Shown here in pieces: positions 11,030-20,343 of a stretch of 47,462 nt of DNA (position 1 is the first letter of the stretch; each line of letters starts with the position of its first letter). This stretch comes from Planococcus salinarum (GTDB taxonomy: Bacteria > Bacillota > Bacilli > Bacillales_A > Planococcaceae). The notes under the pieces were generated by a model. The model saw nothing but the letters and a program-made list of their open reading frames with translations, did no database searches and had not been told where the DNA came from. Where the stretch lies: NCBI RefSeq assembly GCF_007004625.1, contig NZ_VIFV01000025.1, forward strand, positions 1 through 47,462, in the 5' to 3' direction. The position numbers were made by a program, and so were the translations under genes.

Positions 11030-12346
11030 TTGACGAAAGAAGAAGAGGATAATAATTACTCAACAATAAAAACATCCAAAAAGAAATCAGTGATCATCAC
11101 ATTGGCTACAGTGCTGATGTTTGCGGCAGTTATGGTTTTCGCAATTTATGAAGGCACGAAGAACACGGTCACGATGATTTCCAACGGTGAAAAAGAAGAA
11201 GTGAAAACCCACGCTGAAACAGTAGAGACATTTCTGGCAGAGCAGGAAATCAAAGTGGGCCAGGATGACTATTTGAGCCATACAGCGGAAGCTTCAATTG
11301 ATAAAGATATCGTAATCGAATGGACGAAAGCTGATCAGTTCACCGTTACAGTTGACGGCAAAGCGACATCGGCCTGGACTACTTCGAATACCGTCGAAGA
11401 TATTTTGGCAAAAGCAGGGATTGAAGTTACGGAACACGATAAAGTAACACCTGCACTTAATGAAGAAGTGGATGCAAACACAGCAATTTCTGTTGAAAAA
11501 GCATATGAAGTTACAATTCTTGATGGACTGGAAGAAAAGAAGGTATGGTCCACTTCGACTACGGTCGCTGACTTTTTAAAACAGCATAAAATCACTTTAA
11601 GCGATCTTGATCGCGTTGAAAAAGAAATGGATGAGTTAATCCTGCCCGGATCTGAAGTTAAAGTTGTTCGTGTAGAAAAGGTCACCGATGTAGTGGAAGA
11701 TAAAGTGAAGTTCGCCAAAGAGACAAAGAAAGATTCGTCTCTTCTAAAAGGATCTGAAAAAGTGGTTCAAAAAGGCGAAGAAGGTCTTGTAGAAAAGACT
11801 TATGAAATTGTAATGGAAAACGGCAAAGAAGTGAAACGCGAACTAAAAGGTGAAAAAGTATTGAAAGAAGCGAAAAAACAAGTTGTCGCAGTTGGGACAA
11901 AAACGGTTGTAGCAAGCATTTCCCGCGGTGCTGATACGAAAGCAACAGCTCCGGCGCCGAAAAAAGCGACTCCGGCCCCGGCCCCTAAGCCAGCAGCAAC
12001 ATCGACTAAAACAACACAAACAGCTGCACCGGTTCAAAGCAGTGAACCATCAAGCAGCCGGGAGTTCTATGTATCGGCAACAGCCTACACAGCTTTTTGC
12101 ACGGGTTGCTCAGGCATCACTGCAACAGGCATCAACCTGAAAGCGAACCCGCATCTGAAAGTTATCGCTGTGGATCCTTCTGTTATCCCGCTTGGTTCCA
12201 AAGTATGGGTTGAAGGATATGGATATGCAATCGCCGGTGACACTGGCGGAGCGATAAAAGGCAATAAGATCGATATTTTCATGCCGGACCGTTCTGCGGC
12301 ATTGGCATTCGGCCGCAAACAAGTTAAAATTAAAATTCTGGATTGA
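11030..12346 (+). CDS. yabE: Cell-wall hydrolase: DUF348/G5/3D-domain protein (YabE, Sps-like)
   Basis: 438-aa membrane-anchored murein enzyme related to Firmicutes stationary-phase survival (Rpf-like) proteins. Order: short cytosolic end, one membrane segment (about 20-40), three DUF348 repeats, a G5 domain, a Pro/Ala/Thr-rich linker (about 305-340) and a C-terminal 3D domain (about 344-437). The three aspartates of the 3D/MltA-like active site are D382, D404 and D415. TTG 11030 is chosen because AGGAGGAG lies eight bases upstream; starting at GTG 11009 would put the ribosome site inside the gene. It probably cleaves peptidoglycan during resuscitation or growth. Confidence 0.9.
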   Translation: MTKEEEDNNYSTIKTSKKKSVIITLATVLMFAAVMVFAIYEGTKNTVTMISNGEKEEVKTHAETVETFLAEQEIKVGQDDYLSHTAEASIDKDIVIEWTKADQFTVTVDGKATSAWTTSNTVEDILAKAGIEVTEHDKVTPALNEEVDANTAISVEKAYEVTILDGLEEKKVWSTSTTVADFLKQHKITLSDLDRVEKEMDELILPGSEVKVVRVEKVTDVVEDKVKFAKETKKDSSLLKGSEKVVQKGEEGLVEKTYEIVMENGKEVKRELKGEKVLKEAKKQVVAVGTKTVVASISRGADTKATAPAPKKATPAPAPKPAATSTKTTQTAAPVQSSEPSSSREFYVSATAYTAFCTGCSGITATGINLKANPHLKVIAVDPSVIPLGSKVWVEGYGYAIAGDTGGAIKGNKIDIFMPDRSAALAFGRKQVKIKILD

Positions 12347-12358
12347 AGATGGCAATGG

Positions 12359-12392
12359 AAAGCTTTCCCGGGGCACCCCGGGAAAGCTTTTT
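12359..12392 (+). terminator. Terminator after yabE
   Basis: Near-perfect palindrome AAAGCTTTCCCGGG / CCCGGGAAAGCTTT running into TTTTT, the most stable hairpin seen in this part of the window. Confidence 0.92.
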
Positions 12393-12422
12393 ACATGTTC
12401 ATCTATAAAAGAGTAAACTGGA

Positions 12423-12523
12423 TTAAGTTGAAATAAATAAGTAGAGCAGCAAATCTTCTGCAAAACAGCTAACCCATGCTATTGCAACGATTTTGCGCAG
12501 GAGCTGACTTCAGTTCAACTTAA
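12423..12523 (+). other. Possible structured leader upstream of rnmV
   Basis: A ten-base arm TTAAGTTGAA (12423-12432) pairs perfectly with TTCAACTTAA (12514-12523). Two smaller hairpins fit inside: GCAG 12446-12449 / CTGC 12458-12461, and CAGCT 12466-12470 / AGCTG 12502-12506, the latter enclosing GCAA / TTGC. Together they would form a three-way junction. This is inference from pairing alone. Confidence 0.35.
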
Positions 12524-12559
12524 ACTAAAACAAACAGCTTTGAAACGAGGAACATATAT

Positions 12560-13995
<1,436 letters not shown>

Positions 13996-14062
13996 AAATC
14001 GATAATCTGTTGAAAAACGGGCACAACTCGCAAAAAAAATGGATATTTCGAATAAATAAATA

Positions 14063-14131
14063 TTGACACCAAGCGCATTCAGAGATAAAATTAAAAATTT
14101 ATTTGACAATTTGGGCATTTTGTAGTAAGGT
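14063..14131 (+). promoter_or_regulatory. Tandem veg promoters
   Basis: Two full sigma-A sites 40 bases apart: TTGACA 14063-14068 / 17 / TAAAAT 14086-14091, and TTGACA 14103-14108 / 17 / TAAGGT 14126-14131. Both have perfect -35 boxes. In B. subtilis veg has one of the strongest known vegetative promoters, so dual strong sites fit. Confidence 0.88.
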
Positions 14132-14156
14132 TTATTTATAGTGAGGTGTAGACAAA

Positions 14157-14420
14157 ATGCCCAAAACTTTGGCGGATATTAAAAAGTCGTTGGATTTGCA
14201 TTTAGGGAAACGATTGCTGTTGAAAGCAAACGGAGGTCGCAAGAAAACGGTCGAACGTGCCGGAATCCTGCGCGAAACATATCACTCCGTGTTCGTAATT
14301 GAGTTAGATCAAGATGAACATGCATTTGAAAGAGTGTCCTACAGCTACGCGGACATCCTGACAGAAGCAGTGGAAATCACTGTGTATGAAGGTACAGAAG
14401 ATGCTTTAGTCGTTAAATAA
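14157..14420 (+). CDS. veg: Veg protein, biofilm-associated regulator
   Basis: 87-aa small beta-barrel (Sm/SH3-like) protein highly conserved in Firmicutes. In B. subtilis Veg stimulates biofilm matrix genes by countering the repressor SinR; its molecular mode is unclear. Conserved blocks are [31 protein letters not shown] and [17 protein letters not shown] 14157 has GAGGTG upstream. It is monocistronic, between two strong promoters and a terminator. sspF, which follows in spore formers, is absent and its place is taken by two tandem repeats. Confidence 0.96.
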   Translation: MPKTLADIKKSLDLHLGKRLLLKANGGRKKTVERAGILRETYHSVFVIELDQDEHAFERVSYSYADILTEAVEITVYEGTEDALVVK

Positions 14421-14448
14421 TTGAACTATATCCTTAATTTTTCTTTGT

Positions 14449-14488
14449 AGCCCCTCCCTTGCCGTCTTCGGCAGCGCAGGGGCTTTTT
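14449..14488 (+). terminator. Terminator after veg
   Basis: Hairpin AGCCCCT ... TGCC / GGCA ... AGGGGCT with an internal mismatch, followed by five T. Repeat copies B and C follow directly. Confidence 0.88.
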
Positions 14489-14521
14489 GTTTGGGCAAAA
14501 AATATTTTTTTAATAGGTTGG

Positions 14522-14630
14522 ATGGACGGCGCCCAGCCCCTCGGGTCGTAAGCCAGCCCAGCTGCGCGGCCAAGGCCACTTCGCTGGTCTTCTTATGCCT
14601 TTCGGAGCTAAACGGGCCCGTCGCTTTTCT
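14522..14630 (+). repeat. Structured intergenic repeat, copy B
   Basis: 109-base copy with the same nested arms as copy A but changed sequence: AGCCCC 14535-14540 faces GGAGCT 14604-14609 (AGATTC/GAATCT in copy A), CGTAAG faces CTTATG, CCAGC faces GCTGG, and GGCC faces GGCC. It ends in GTCGCTTTTCT. Its first few bases are less conserved (GGATGGACGGCG). It lies three bases before copy C. Confidence 0.82.
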
Positions 14631-14633
14631 AGT

Positions 14634-14750
14634 GTCCAGACTCCGGCGGCCCAGCCCCTCGGGTCATAAGCCAGTCCAGCTGCGCGGCCAAGGCCACTTC
14701 GCTGGGCCGTCTTACGCCTTTCGGAGCAAAACGGGCGCCGTCGCTTTTCT
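14634..14750 (+). repeat. Structured intergenic repeat, copy C
   Basis: 117-base direct repeat of copy B, very similar across its centre. It opens with GTCCAGACTCCGGCGGCCC and closes with GGGCGCCGTCGCTTTTCT. The arms CCAGC/GCTGG and GGCC/GGCC are kept, while CATAAG faces CTTACG. The remaining 80 bases before ispE hold no other clear feature besides the ispE ribosome site. Confidence 0.85.
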
Positions 14751-14831
14751 GCTTTCTTTTCCCAAAAACTCCCCATTTCACCTCCATGTGTTAAAATAGT
14801 CTTCATTAGAATATAAAAGGAGGCAGTGGAG

Positions 14832-15695
14832 ATGCTCTATGTGAAAGCGCCTGCCAAAATCAATTTAACATTGGACGTATTACATAAAAGACCTGACAAT
14901 TACCACGAAGTCGAAATGATCATGACCACTGTGGACCTTGCAGACCGCATCGGGCTGAAGGAAACTGAACGGGGAATCCACATAGAGTCAGCTGACCGCT
15001 TTGTGCCGAATGATTCACGCAACCTTGCCTACCAGGCGGCAAAGTTAATCAAAGATACATACCACATCAAATCCGGCGTCATCATCAAACTGGACAAACA
15101 GATTCCGGTTGCTGCCGGACTTGCCGGTGGCAGCAGTGATGCAGCCGCCACCCTGAAAGGCTTGAACAAGCTGTGGAAGCTCAATTTGTCCTTGGATGAG
15201 CTGGCCGAACTCGGCACGAAAATCGGTTCGGATGTGGCGTTCTGCGTTTACGGGGGCACAGCACTCGCGAAAGGCCGCGGAGAAATTATCCAGCAGCTTC
15301 CCGCTCCACCCAATTGCTGGGTGATCCTGGCCAAACCGACAATCGGTGTTTCCACTGCCGAAGTCTACGGTGCATTTGATGTCAATAAAGCTGAACATCC
15401 GGATACGCGGAAAATGGTCGAAGCCATTGAATCGAAAGATTATGCCGCTGTCTGCGCGAACCTGGGGAATGCGCTGGAAAGTGTAACGCTGTCCCTTTAT
15501 CCGGAAGTGGCGCAAATCAAAGAACAAATGAAAAAATTCGGCGCGGATGCTGTGCTGATGAGCGGCAGCGGGCCGACCGTCTTTGGACTGGTGCAGCAGG
15601 AAGCGCGCATTCCGCGCATTTATAACGGGCTTCGTGGATTTTGTGCAGAAGTATATGCGGTAAGATTGGTCGGCGAGCGGGACCCACTTGCTTAA
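14832..15695 (+). CDS. ispE: 4-diphosphocytidyl-2-C-methyl-D-erythritol kinase
   Basis: GHMP-family kinase of the MEP pathway, phosphorylating CDP-ME on the way to isopentenyl diphosphate, hence quinones and undecaprenyl carriers. 287 aa. The catalytic lysine is in KAPAKINL (K9), the ATP loop [13 protein letters not shown] spans about 92-104, IGSDVAFC carries D134, and the C-terminal [11 protein letters not shown] motif is present. ATG 14832 lies eight bases from AGGAGG; GTG 14826 would be too close. It heads ispE-purR-ridA, the Bacillales order, although sspF is missing upstream. Confidence 0.97.
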   Translation: MLYVKAPAKINLTLDVLHKRPDNYHEVEMIMTTVDLADRIGLKETERGIHIESADRFVPNDSRNLAYQAAKLIKDTYHIKSGVIIKLDKQIPVAAGLAGGSSDAAATLKGLNKLWKLNLSLDELAELGTKIGSDVAFCVYGGTALAKGRGEIIQQLPAPPNCWVILAKPTIGVSTAEVYGAFDVNKAEHPDTRKMVEAIESKDYAAVCANLGNALESVTLSLYPEVAQIKEQMKKFGADAVLMSGSGPTVFGLVQQEARIPRIYNGLRGFCAEVYAVRLVGERDPLA

Positions 15696-15751
15696 AGACG
15701 GATAATTATGGTAAGTTTTCTATAAAACATTCGTGTTTAGGAGAGTGGAAT

Positions 15752-16579
15752 ATGAAGTGGAAACGCAGTGAACGTTTAGTCGACATGACGCATTATTTAT
15801 TGGAGCATCCACATAAATTGATTCCGCTGACGTATTTTGCAGATTTGTACCAATCGGCAAAGTCATCGATCAGTGAAGACCTTGGAATCGTCAAGGAGAC
15901 CTTTGAGGAAAAAGGCATCGGTTTATTGGCCACTGTGCCGGGCGCTGCAGGGGGCGTGAAATATATCCCGAAATTGCAGGAACCGGAAATCAGAGGCATC
16001 ATGCAGGAACTCATCAGTGAATTGAGCCATTCGGATCGGTTGTTGCCGGGCGGTTATCTCTACATGACGGACGTACTTGGCAATCCTGATATGATGAATC
16101 GCGTAGGCAAAGTTTTTGCTACGGCATTTGCGCATCATAAAATCGATGTCATCATGACGGTTGCGACAAAAGGCATTCCAATCGCCCACGCCATCGCCCG
16201 CCATCTGAATGTGCCGGTCGTCATCGTCCGCCGCGACAGCAAAGTCACCGAAGGCTCCACGGTCAGCATCAATTACGTGTCGGGTGCATCCCGCCGTATC
16301 CAGACAATGGTTTTGTCGAAGCGCAGCATGAGCAGCGGACAGCGGGTGCTCATCACTGATGATTTCATGAAAGTCGGCGGTACAATGAACGGCATGAAAA
16401 ATCTTCTGGAAGAATTCGAGTGTACGCTTGCCGGCGTTGCCGTGCTGGTGGAAGCCGAACATACAGATGAGCAGCTTGTCGAAAAATACCTGTCCCTCGT
16501 TAAATTGCGTGAAGTGAGCGAAAAAGAACGGAAAATCGAGTTGCAGGAAGGCAATTATTTCTCGGATGGAGGAGTTTGA
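15752..16579 (+). CDS. purR: Purine operon repressor PurR
   Basis: 275-aa Firmicutes PurR: N-terminal winged helix (about 1-72, [19 protein letters not shown] onward) fused to a phosphoribosyltransferase-like domain that senses PRPP. The PRPP loop DDFMKVGGT spans 203-211. In B. subtilis it represses pur genes and many others when PRPP is low. ATG 15752 has AGGAGAG upstream and gives the family N terminus. ridA starts one base after its stop. The PRPP synthase gene prs lies nearby, so sensor and source of the signal are neighbours. Confidence 0.97.
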   Translation: MKWKRSERLVDMTHYLLEHPHKLIPLTYFADLYQSAKSSISEDLGIVKETFEEKGIGLLATVPGAAGGVKYIPKLQEPEIRGIMQELISELSHSDRLLPGGYLYMTDVLGNPDMMNRVGKVFATAFAHHKIDVIMTVATKGIPIAHAIARHLNVPVVIVRRDSKVTEGSTVSINYVSGASRRIQTMVLSKRSMSSGQRVLITDDFMKVGGTMNGMKNLLEEFECTLAGVAVLVEAEHTDEQLVEKYLSLVKLREVSEKERKIELQEGNYFSDGGV

Positions 16580-16580
16580 T

Positions 16581-16955
16581 ATGAAATACGTAGCTACTGA
16601 AGGAGCGGCCGCAGCGATAGGCCCATATTCACAGGGGATTGTTACAGGCAATATGTTTTACAGTTCAGGACAGATCCCATTGACACCTGCGGGGGAACTT
16701 GCCGCAGATTCGATTGGTGAACAAACCCATCAGGTTTTCGCCAATCTGAAAGCGGTACTTGCCGAGGCAGGCTCATCTCTCGATCATGTCGTGAAAACAA
16801 CGGTTTTCATCAAGGACATGAACGATTTTGCTGCAATGAATGAAATCTATGCTTCTTATTTCGGTGACCACAAACCGGCCCGTTCCACAGTGGAAGTGGC
16901 CAGGCTGCCGAAAGATGTGAAAGTTGAAATCGAAGTTATCGCGAATGTTAAATGA
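16581..16955 (+). CDS. ridA: 2-iminobutanoate/2-iminopropanoate deaminase
   Basis: RidA/YjgF family (YabJ), 124 aa, trimeric. It hydrolyses reactive enamines and imines released by PLP enzymes such as threonine dehydratase; YabJ has also been linked to PurR regulation in Bacillus. The active-site arginine is R101 in PARSTVEV, with Y15/S16 in GPYSQG and E116 near the C terminus. ATG 16581 has GGAGGAG upstream, one base behind purR. A terminator follows. Confidence 0.97.
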   Translation: MKYVATEGAAAAIGPYSQGIVTGNMFYSSGQIPLTPAGELAADSIGEQTHQVFANLKAVLAEAGSSLDHVVKTTVFIKDMNDFAAMNEIYASYFGDHKPARSTVEVARLPKDVKVEIEVIANVK

Positions 16956-16963
16956 AGAGATGA

Positions 16964-16995
16964 AGCTGCCTTTTACAGGCAGTTTTATTTTTTTA
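16964..16995 (+). terminator. Terminator after ridA
   Basis: Hairpin CTGCCT / AGGCAG with a five-base loop, followed by TTTTATTTTTTT. Confidence 0.87.
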
Positions 16996-17036
16996 TCATA
17001 AAAACAAAATATTCTAATAAATTTTGTAATTTATGA

Positions 17037-17061
17037 AGGAGATTAGTCCTTAATAGCGAAT
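17037..17061 (+). promoter_or_regulatory. Sigma-H-type promoter of spoVG
   Basis: AGGAGAT (17037-17043), 13-base spacer, CGAAT (17057-17061). This fits the sigma-H pattern AGGANNT - spacer - GAAT and, as I recall it, the spacing of the B. subtilis spoVG promoter (AGGATTT / GGAAT). It starts a leader of about 45 bases. No competing sigma-A site of similar quality is visible. Confidence 0.7.
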
Positions 17062-17111
17062 ACCATAAAACAGGTCCAAAAATTGCATCTTAGGGGAGAG
17101 GTGATGAAAGA

Positions 17112-17396
17112 ATGGAAGTTACTGATGTGAGGTTGAGAAGAGTTCAAACGGATGGCCGTATGAGAGCAATCGCTTCCATCACCCTGGACAACGAATTTGT
17201 TGTGCATGATATTCGGGTGATTGATGGAAATGATGGTTTGTTTGTAGCGATGCCAAGCAAAAGAACTCCGGATGGTGAATTCAGAGATATAGCACATCCG
17301 ATTAATTCTGGAACGCGCAACAAACTTCAGCAAGCTGTGTTGACCGCGTATGCACAAAGTGAAACTGACCCTGTTTATGAAGAAGCCGGGGTATGA
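17112..17396 (+). CDS. spoVG: SpoVG, septation and RNA/DNA-binding regulator
   Basis: 94-aa SpoVG. Despite the name it occurs in non-sporulating Firmicutes, where it binds nucleic acids and modulates virulence, envelope or antibiotic-resistance genes. Conserved blocks: [51 protein letters not shown] 17112 has GAGAGGTGATG upstream. It is monocistronic here, between a sigma-H-type promoter and a terminator. Its presence does not imply sporulation. Confidence 0.96.
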   Translation: MEVTDVRLRRVQTDGRMRAIASITLDNEFVVHDIRVIDGNDGLFVAMPSKRTPDGEFRDIAHPINSGTRNKLQQAVLTAYAQSETDPVYEEAGV

Positions 17397-17406
17397 TACC
17401 AAACGA

Positions 17407-17440
17407 CAAAAGAGCCCTCACATGAGACAGGCTCTTTTTT
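17407..17440 (+). terminator. Terminator after spoVG
   Basis: Hairpin AAGAGCC / GGCTCTT with a small inner CTCA / TGAG pairing, followed by six T. Repeat copy D starts 20 bases later. Confidence 0.88.
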
Positions 17441-17460
17441 GTTTGGAGAAAAATTCCGTT

Positions 17461-17638
17461 GTCCAGTCTCCGGCGCCCGGCTCTTCGGGTCACCCGAAAG
17501 ACGGTTCGGCTGGGCGGCAAAAAGCGGCGAACAGCTGGACTGGCTTCGGAACATGAAAGGGCGCACCAGCTTCATCGCCCCGTGTCGTCCGAACTTCCTT
17601 CGCGCAACTTCCGGTTGAGCCGGCGCTCGCGCTTTTCT
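17461..17638 (+). repeat. Structured intergenic repeat, long variant, copy D
   Basis: 178 bases. It shares the outer ends of copies A-C (GTCCAG-CTCCGGCGCCC and GGCGCTCGCGCTTTTCT) but has a different, longer centre. It again nests as a hairpin: GCGCC(c)GGCTC 17473-17483 / GAGCCGGCGC 17617-17626, GTTCGG 17504-17509 / CCGAAC 17589-17594, AGCTGG 17533-17538 / CCAGCT 17566-17571. No gene is credible here. Confidence 0.8.
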
Positions 17639-17670
17639 CATTTGTAATGGGATTGTCATGGCTGCAAACC

Positions 17671-17699
17671 TTGAAAAATCAGGGTTTTTCCGATATAGT
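17671..17699 (+). promoter_or_regulatory. glmU promoter
   Basis: -35 TTGAAA (17671-17676), 17-base spacer, -10 TATAGT (17694-17699). It begins a leader of about 190 bases before glmU, long enough for leader control. Confidence 0.8.
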
Positions 17700-17762
17700 T
17701 AAGAAAAGCGGGGACGACGTCATAGCCTTATGGCAATGCTGTTATATCTAATAGAGAGAAAA

Positions 17763-17821
17763 TGCATGCCTCTGTTTAAAACAGAAAAATGCAATGGAAT
17801 ATGCCGCAACGGCTTTTTTTT
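17763..17821 (+). promoter_or_regulatory. Possible attenuator in the glmU leader
   Basis: A hairpin (TGCAT 17763-17767 / ATGCA 17789-17793 enclosing CTGTT / AACAG) is followed by a short GC hairpin GCCG-CAA-CGGC (17803-17813) and eight T. A terminator inside the leader between promoter and glmU would be an attenuation site. The stem has only four pairs, so strength is doubtful. Confidence 0.4.
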
Positions 17822-17896
17822 GCGCTCAGACGCATTGGTTTTATTGGTTTCAAGCAAGAAACTCGGAAATAAATCTGATAGACGGAGGATCGATAC

Positions 17897-19270
17897 ATGA
17901 CGAATACATATGCAGTAATACTGGCGGCCGGACAAGGTACGCGAATGAAATCCAAATTGTATAAAGTGTTGCATCCGGTATGCGGAATGCCGATGGTCGA
18001 GCATGTAACCGGCAATATCTCAAAGCTTGGTGTCGAAAAAATCGTTACAATTGTCGGTCACGGTGCGGAAAAAGTACAGGACCAACTTGGTGACAGCAGC
18101 GATTACGCACTGCAGGAAGAGCAGTTGGGAACGGCGCATGCTGTTCAGCAAGCAGCTTCCCTGATCGAAGGGAAAGCGGGGACGACATTGGTGGTTTGCG
18201 GAGATACACCGCTGATACGCACGGAGACGATGCAGTCATTGCTTGACCATCACAGTTCTACCCAAGCCAAAGCGACCATCCTTACAGCGATTGCGGATGA
18301 TCCTGCTGGCTATGGCCGGATTATCCGGGATGGCAGCGGCCAGGTGTCGAAAATCGTCGAGCAAAAAGACGCCACGCCGGAAGAGCAGCAGGTTAATGAA
18401 ATCAACACGGGCACTTACTGCTTTGACAATGAAGCATTGTTCGAAGCTTTGAAACTCGTTTCAAATGATAACGTGCAAGGAGAATATTACTTGCCGGATG
18501 TTATCGAAATCCTGCAAAAACAAAACGAAATCGTCGCGGCATACGCCACGGACAGTTTTGATGAAACCCTTGGCGTCAACGATCGTGTGGCTTTGAGCCG
18601 GGCGGAGAGCATCATGCGCGTACGGATAGCTGAAAAACATATGCGCGGAGGCGTTTCCATCATCGACCCGTCTTCCACATATATCAGTGCAGAAGCCCAA
18701 ATAGGGGCGGATACGGTGATTTATCCGAACGTCATGATTGAAGGCCCGACGGTAATTGGCGAGGACTGCTTCATTTCTTCCAACAGCCGCATCGTTTCGA
18801 GCATTATCGGAGACCGCACTGAAATCCGTTCTTCCGAAATTTACAACAGCACAATCGGCACAGACACGGCTGTCGGGCCGTTCGCCCACGTGCGTCCGGA
18901 CAGCAACCTGGGCAATGAAGTCAAAATCGGTAATTTTGTCGAAGTGAAAAAATCCGAAGTTGGCAATGGCAGCAAAGTTTCCCACCTCAGTTATATCGGT
19001 GATGCGGAAGTGGGCACAAACGTAAATATCGGCTGCGGCACCATCACAGTCAATTACGACGGCAAAAATAAGCACCTCACGAAGATTGAAGACGACTCAT
19101 TTATCGGCTGCAACTCAAACCTGATTGCACCAGTTACCATCGGCAAAGGTTCCTATGTAGCGGCAGGCTCTACGATTTCCAAGGATGTCCCCGATGACGC
19201 CCTGGCAATTGCACGGGCCCGCCAGGAAAATAAAGAAGGCTATGCTTCAAAATTAAACGCGAAAAAATAG
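17897..19270 (+). CDS. glmU: Bifunctional UDP-N-acetylglucosamine pyrophosphorylase / glucosamine-1-phosphate N-acetyltransferase
   Basis: 457-aa two-domain enzyme making UDP-GlcNAc for peptidoglycan and teichoic acids. The N-terminal pyrophosphorylase domain (about 1-230) has [11 protein letters not shown] and the EQLGTAHAV uridine-binding segment; the C-terminal half is a left-handed beta-helix of hexapeptide repeats with the acetyltransferase site ([24 protein letters not shown]). ATG 17897 has GGAGGAT upstream. It forms glmU-prs, as in B. subtilis gcaD-prs, behind its own promoter. Confidence 0.98.
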   Translation: MTNTYAVILAAGQGTRMKSKLYKVLHPVCGMPMVEHVTGNISKLGVEKIVTIVGHGAEKVQDQLGDSSDYALQEEQLGTAHAVQQAASLIEGKAGTTLVVCGDTPLIRTETMQSLLDHHSSTQAKATILTAIADDPAGYGRIIRDGSGQVSKIVEQKDATPEEQQVNEINTGTYCFDNEALFEALKLVSNDNVQGEYYLPDVIEILQKQNEIVAAYATDSFDETLGVNDRVALSRAESIMRVRIAEKHMRGGVSIIDPSSTYISAEAQIGADTVIYPNVMIEGPTVIGEDCFISSNSRIVSSIIGDRTEIRSSEIYNSTIGTDTAVGPFAHVRPDSNLGNEVKIGNFVEVKKSEVGNGSKVSHLSYIGDAEVGTNVNIGCGTITVNYDGKNKHLTKIEDDSFIGCNSNLIAPVTIGKGSYVAAGSTISKDVPDDALAIARARQENKEGYASKLNAKK

Positions 19271-19283
19271 GAGGCACACTTTA

Positions 19284-20246
19284 ATGGGTTATCAAAATGC
19301 AGACAGTAAACTGAAAATCTTTTCATTGAATTCGAATAAGGAATTAGCAGAGGAAATTGCAGAAAACGTTGGAATTCCACTCGGAAAGAGTTCGGTTACA
19401 CACTTCAGTGACGGAGAAATTCAAATCAACATCGAAGAAAGCATTCGCGGCTATGACGTCTTTATTGTCCAGTCAACTTCTCAGCCCGTCAACGAAAACC
19501 TGATGGAGCTGCTTATCATGATTGACGCGGTAAAACGTGCTTCAGCCCGCACCGTCAACGTGGTCATCCCATATTACGGTTATGCACGCCAGGACCGCAA
19601 AGCACGTTCACGTGAGCCGATCACTGCGAAGCTGGTGGCGAATCTTTTGGAGACGGCCGGAGCTACACGTGTGGTTGTACTGGATCTGCATGCGCCCCAA
19701 ATCCAGGGCTTCTTTGATATTTTGATTGACCATTTAGTGGCAGTGCCCCTACTCTCGGAATATTTCCTGAACGAAAGCGGCATCGACCTTGAAAACGTCA
19801 TCGTCGTTTCGCCTGATCATGGTGGCGTGACGCGTGCACGCAAAATGGCAGACCGCCTGAAAGCCCCGATTGCCATTATTGATAAACGCCGTCCGCGCCC
19901 GAACGTAGCTGAAGTAATGAACATCGTCGGCAATGTCGAAGGCAAGACAGCGATCATCATCGATGACATTATCGACACCGCAGGCACGATATCGATTGCG
20001 GCCAGTGCTTTGATCGAAAGTGGAGCGAAAGAGGTTTACGCTTGCTGTACACATCCGGTGCTTTCAGGTCCAGCTATTCAGCGCATCGATGATTCGGTCA
20101 TCAAAGAATTGATCATCACCAACTCAATCGCTTTGCCGGAAGAAAAAAATTCTCCGAAAATCAAGCAATTGTCTGTAGCTAAGCTATTGGCGGAAACGAT
20201 CGTTCGCGTACACGAACAAAAATCAGTCAGCACGCTATTCGACTGA
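19284..20246 (+). CDS. prs: Ribose-phosphate pyrophosphokinase (PRPP synthase)
   Basis: Makes PRPP from ribose-5-phosphate and ATP for purine, pyrimidine, NAD, histidine and tryptophan synthesis. 320 aa, class I. Seen: the [16 protein letters not shown] loop, the [11 protein letters not shown] segment with the catalytic residues, the metal-binding [11 protein letters not shown], and the PRPP loop DDIIDTAGT at 227-235. The start is 13 bases behind glmU with an AGGAGG site. PRPP is the ligand of PurR, encoded upstream. Confidence 0.98.
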   Translation: MGYQNADSKLKIFSLNSNKELAEEIAENVGIPLGKSSVTHFSDGEIQINIEESIRGYDVFIVQSTSQPVNENLMELLIMIDAVKRASARTVNVVIPYYGYARQDRKARSREPITAKLVANLLETAGATRVVVLDLHAPQIQGFFDILIDHLVAVPLLSEYFLNESGIDLENVIVVSPDHGGVTRARKMADRLKAPIAIIDKRRPRPNVAEVMNIVGNVEGKTAIIIDDIIDTAGTISIAASALIESGAKEVYACCTHPVLSGPAIQRIDDSVIKELIITNSIALPEEKNSPKIKQLSVAKLLAETIVRVHEQKSVSTLFD

Positions 20247-20273
20247 GCAGAAAACCCATGCCCATGCGCCCCG

Positions 20274-20299
20274 GTTTGATGTTAGCGGAGTAAGGGTAT
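20274..20299 (+). promoter_or_regulatory. Sigma-B-type promoter of rplY
   Basis: GTTTGA (20274-20279), 14-base spacer, GGGTAT (20294-20299), close to the general stress sigma-B consensus GTTTAA - 12-15 - GGGTAT. In B. subtilis ctc, the orthologue, is a classic sigma-B gene, so position and motif agree. Confidence 0.78.
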
Positions 20300-20343
20300 A
20301 TACTAACTATGGACATTTATAAAATTTGGAGGGTGAAATTTAT

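Noticed and set aside
14491..14806. Open frames of about 100 codons on both strands between veg and ispE
   Set aside because: They translate the GC-rich repeat copies, have no ribosome site and no recognisable protein features.
17112..17396. spoVG (and pth, called spoVC) as evidence of sporulation
   Set aside because: Both occur in non-sporulating Firmicutes and have general roles.
17700..17896. glmS-type ribozyme or known riboswitch before glmU
   Set aside because: Conserved core sequences are not present.
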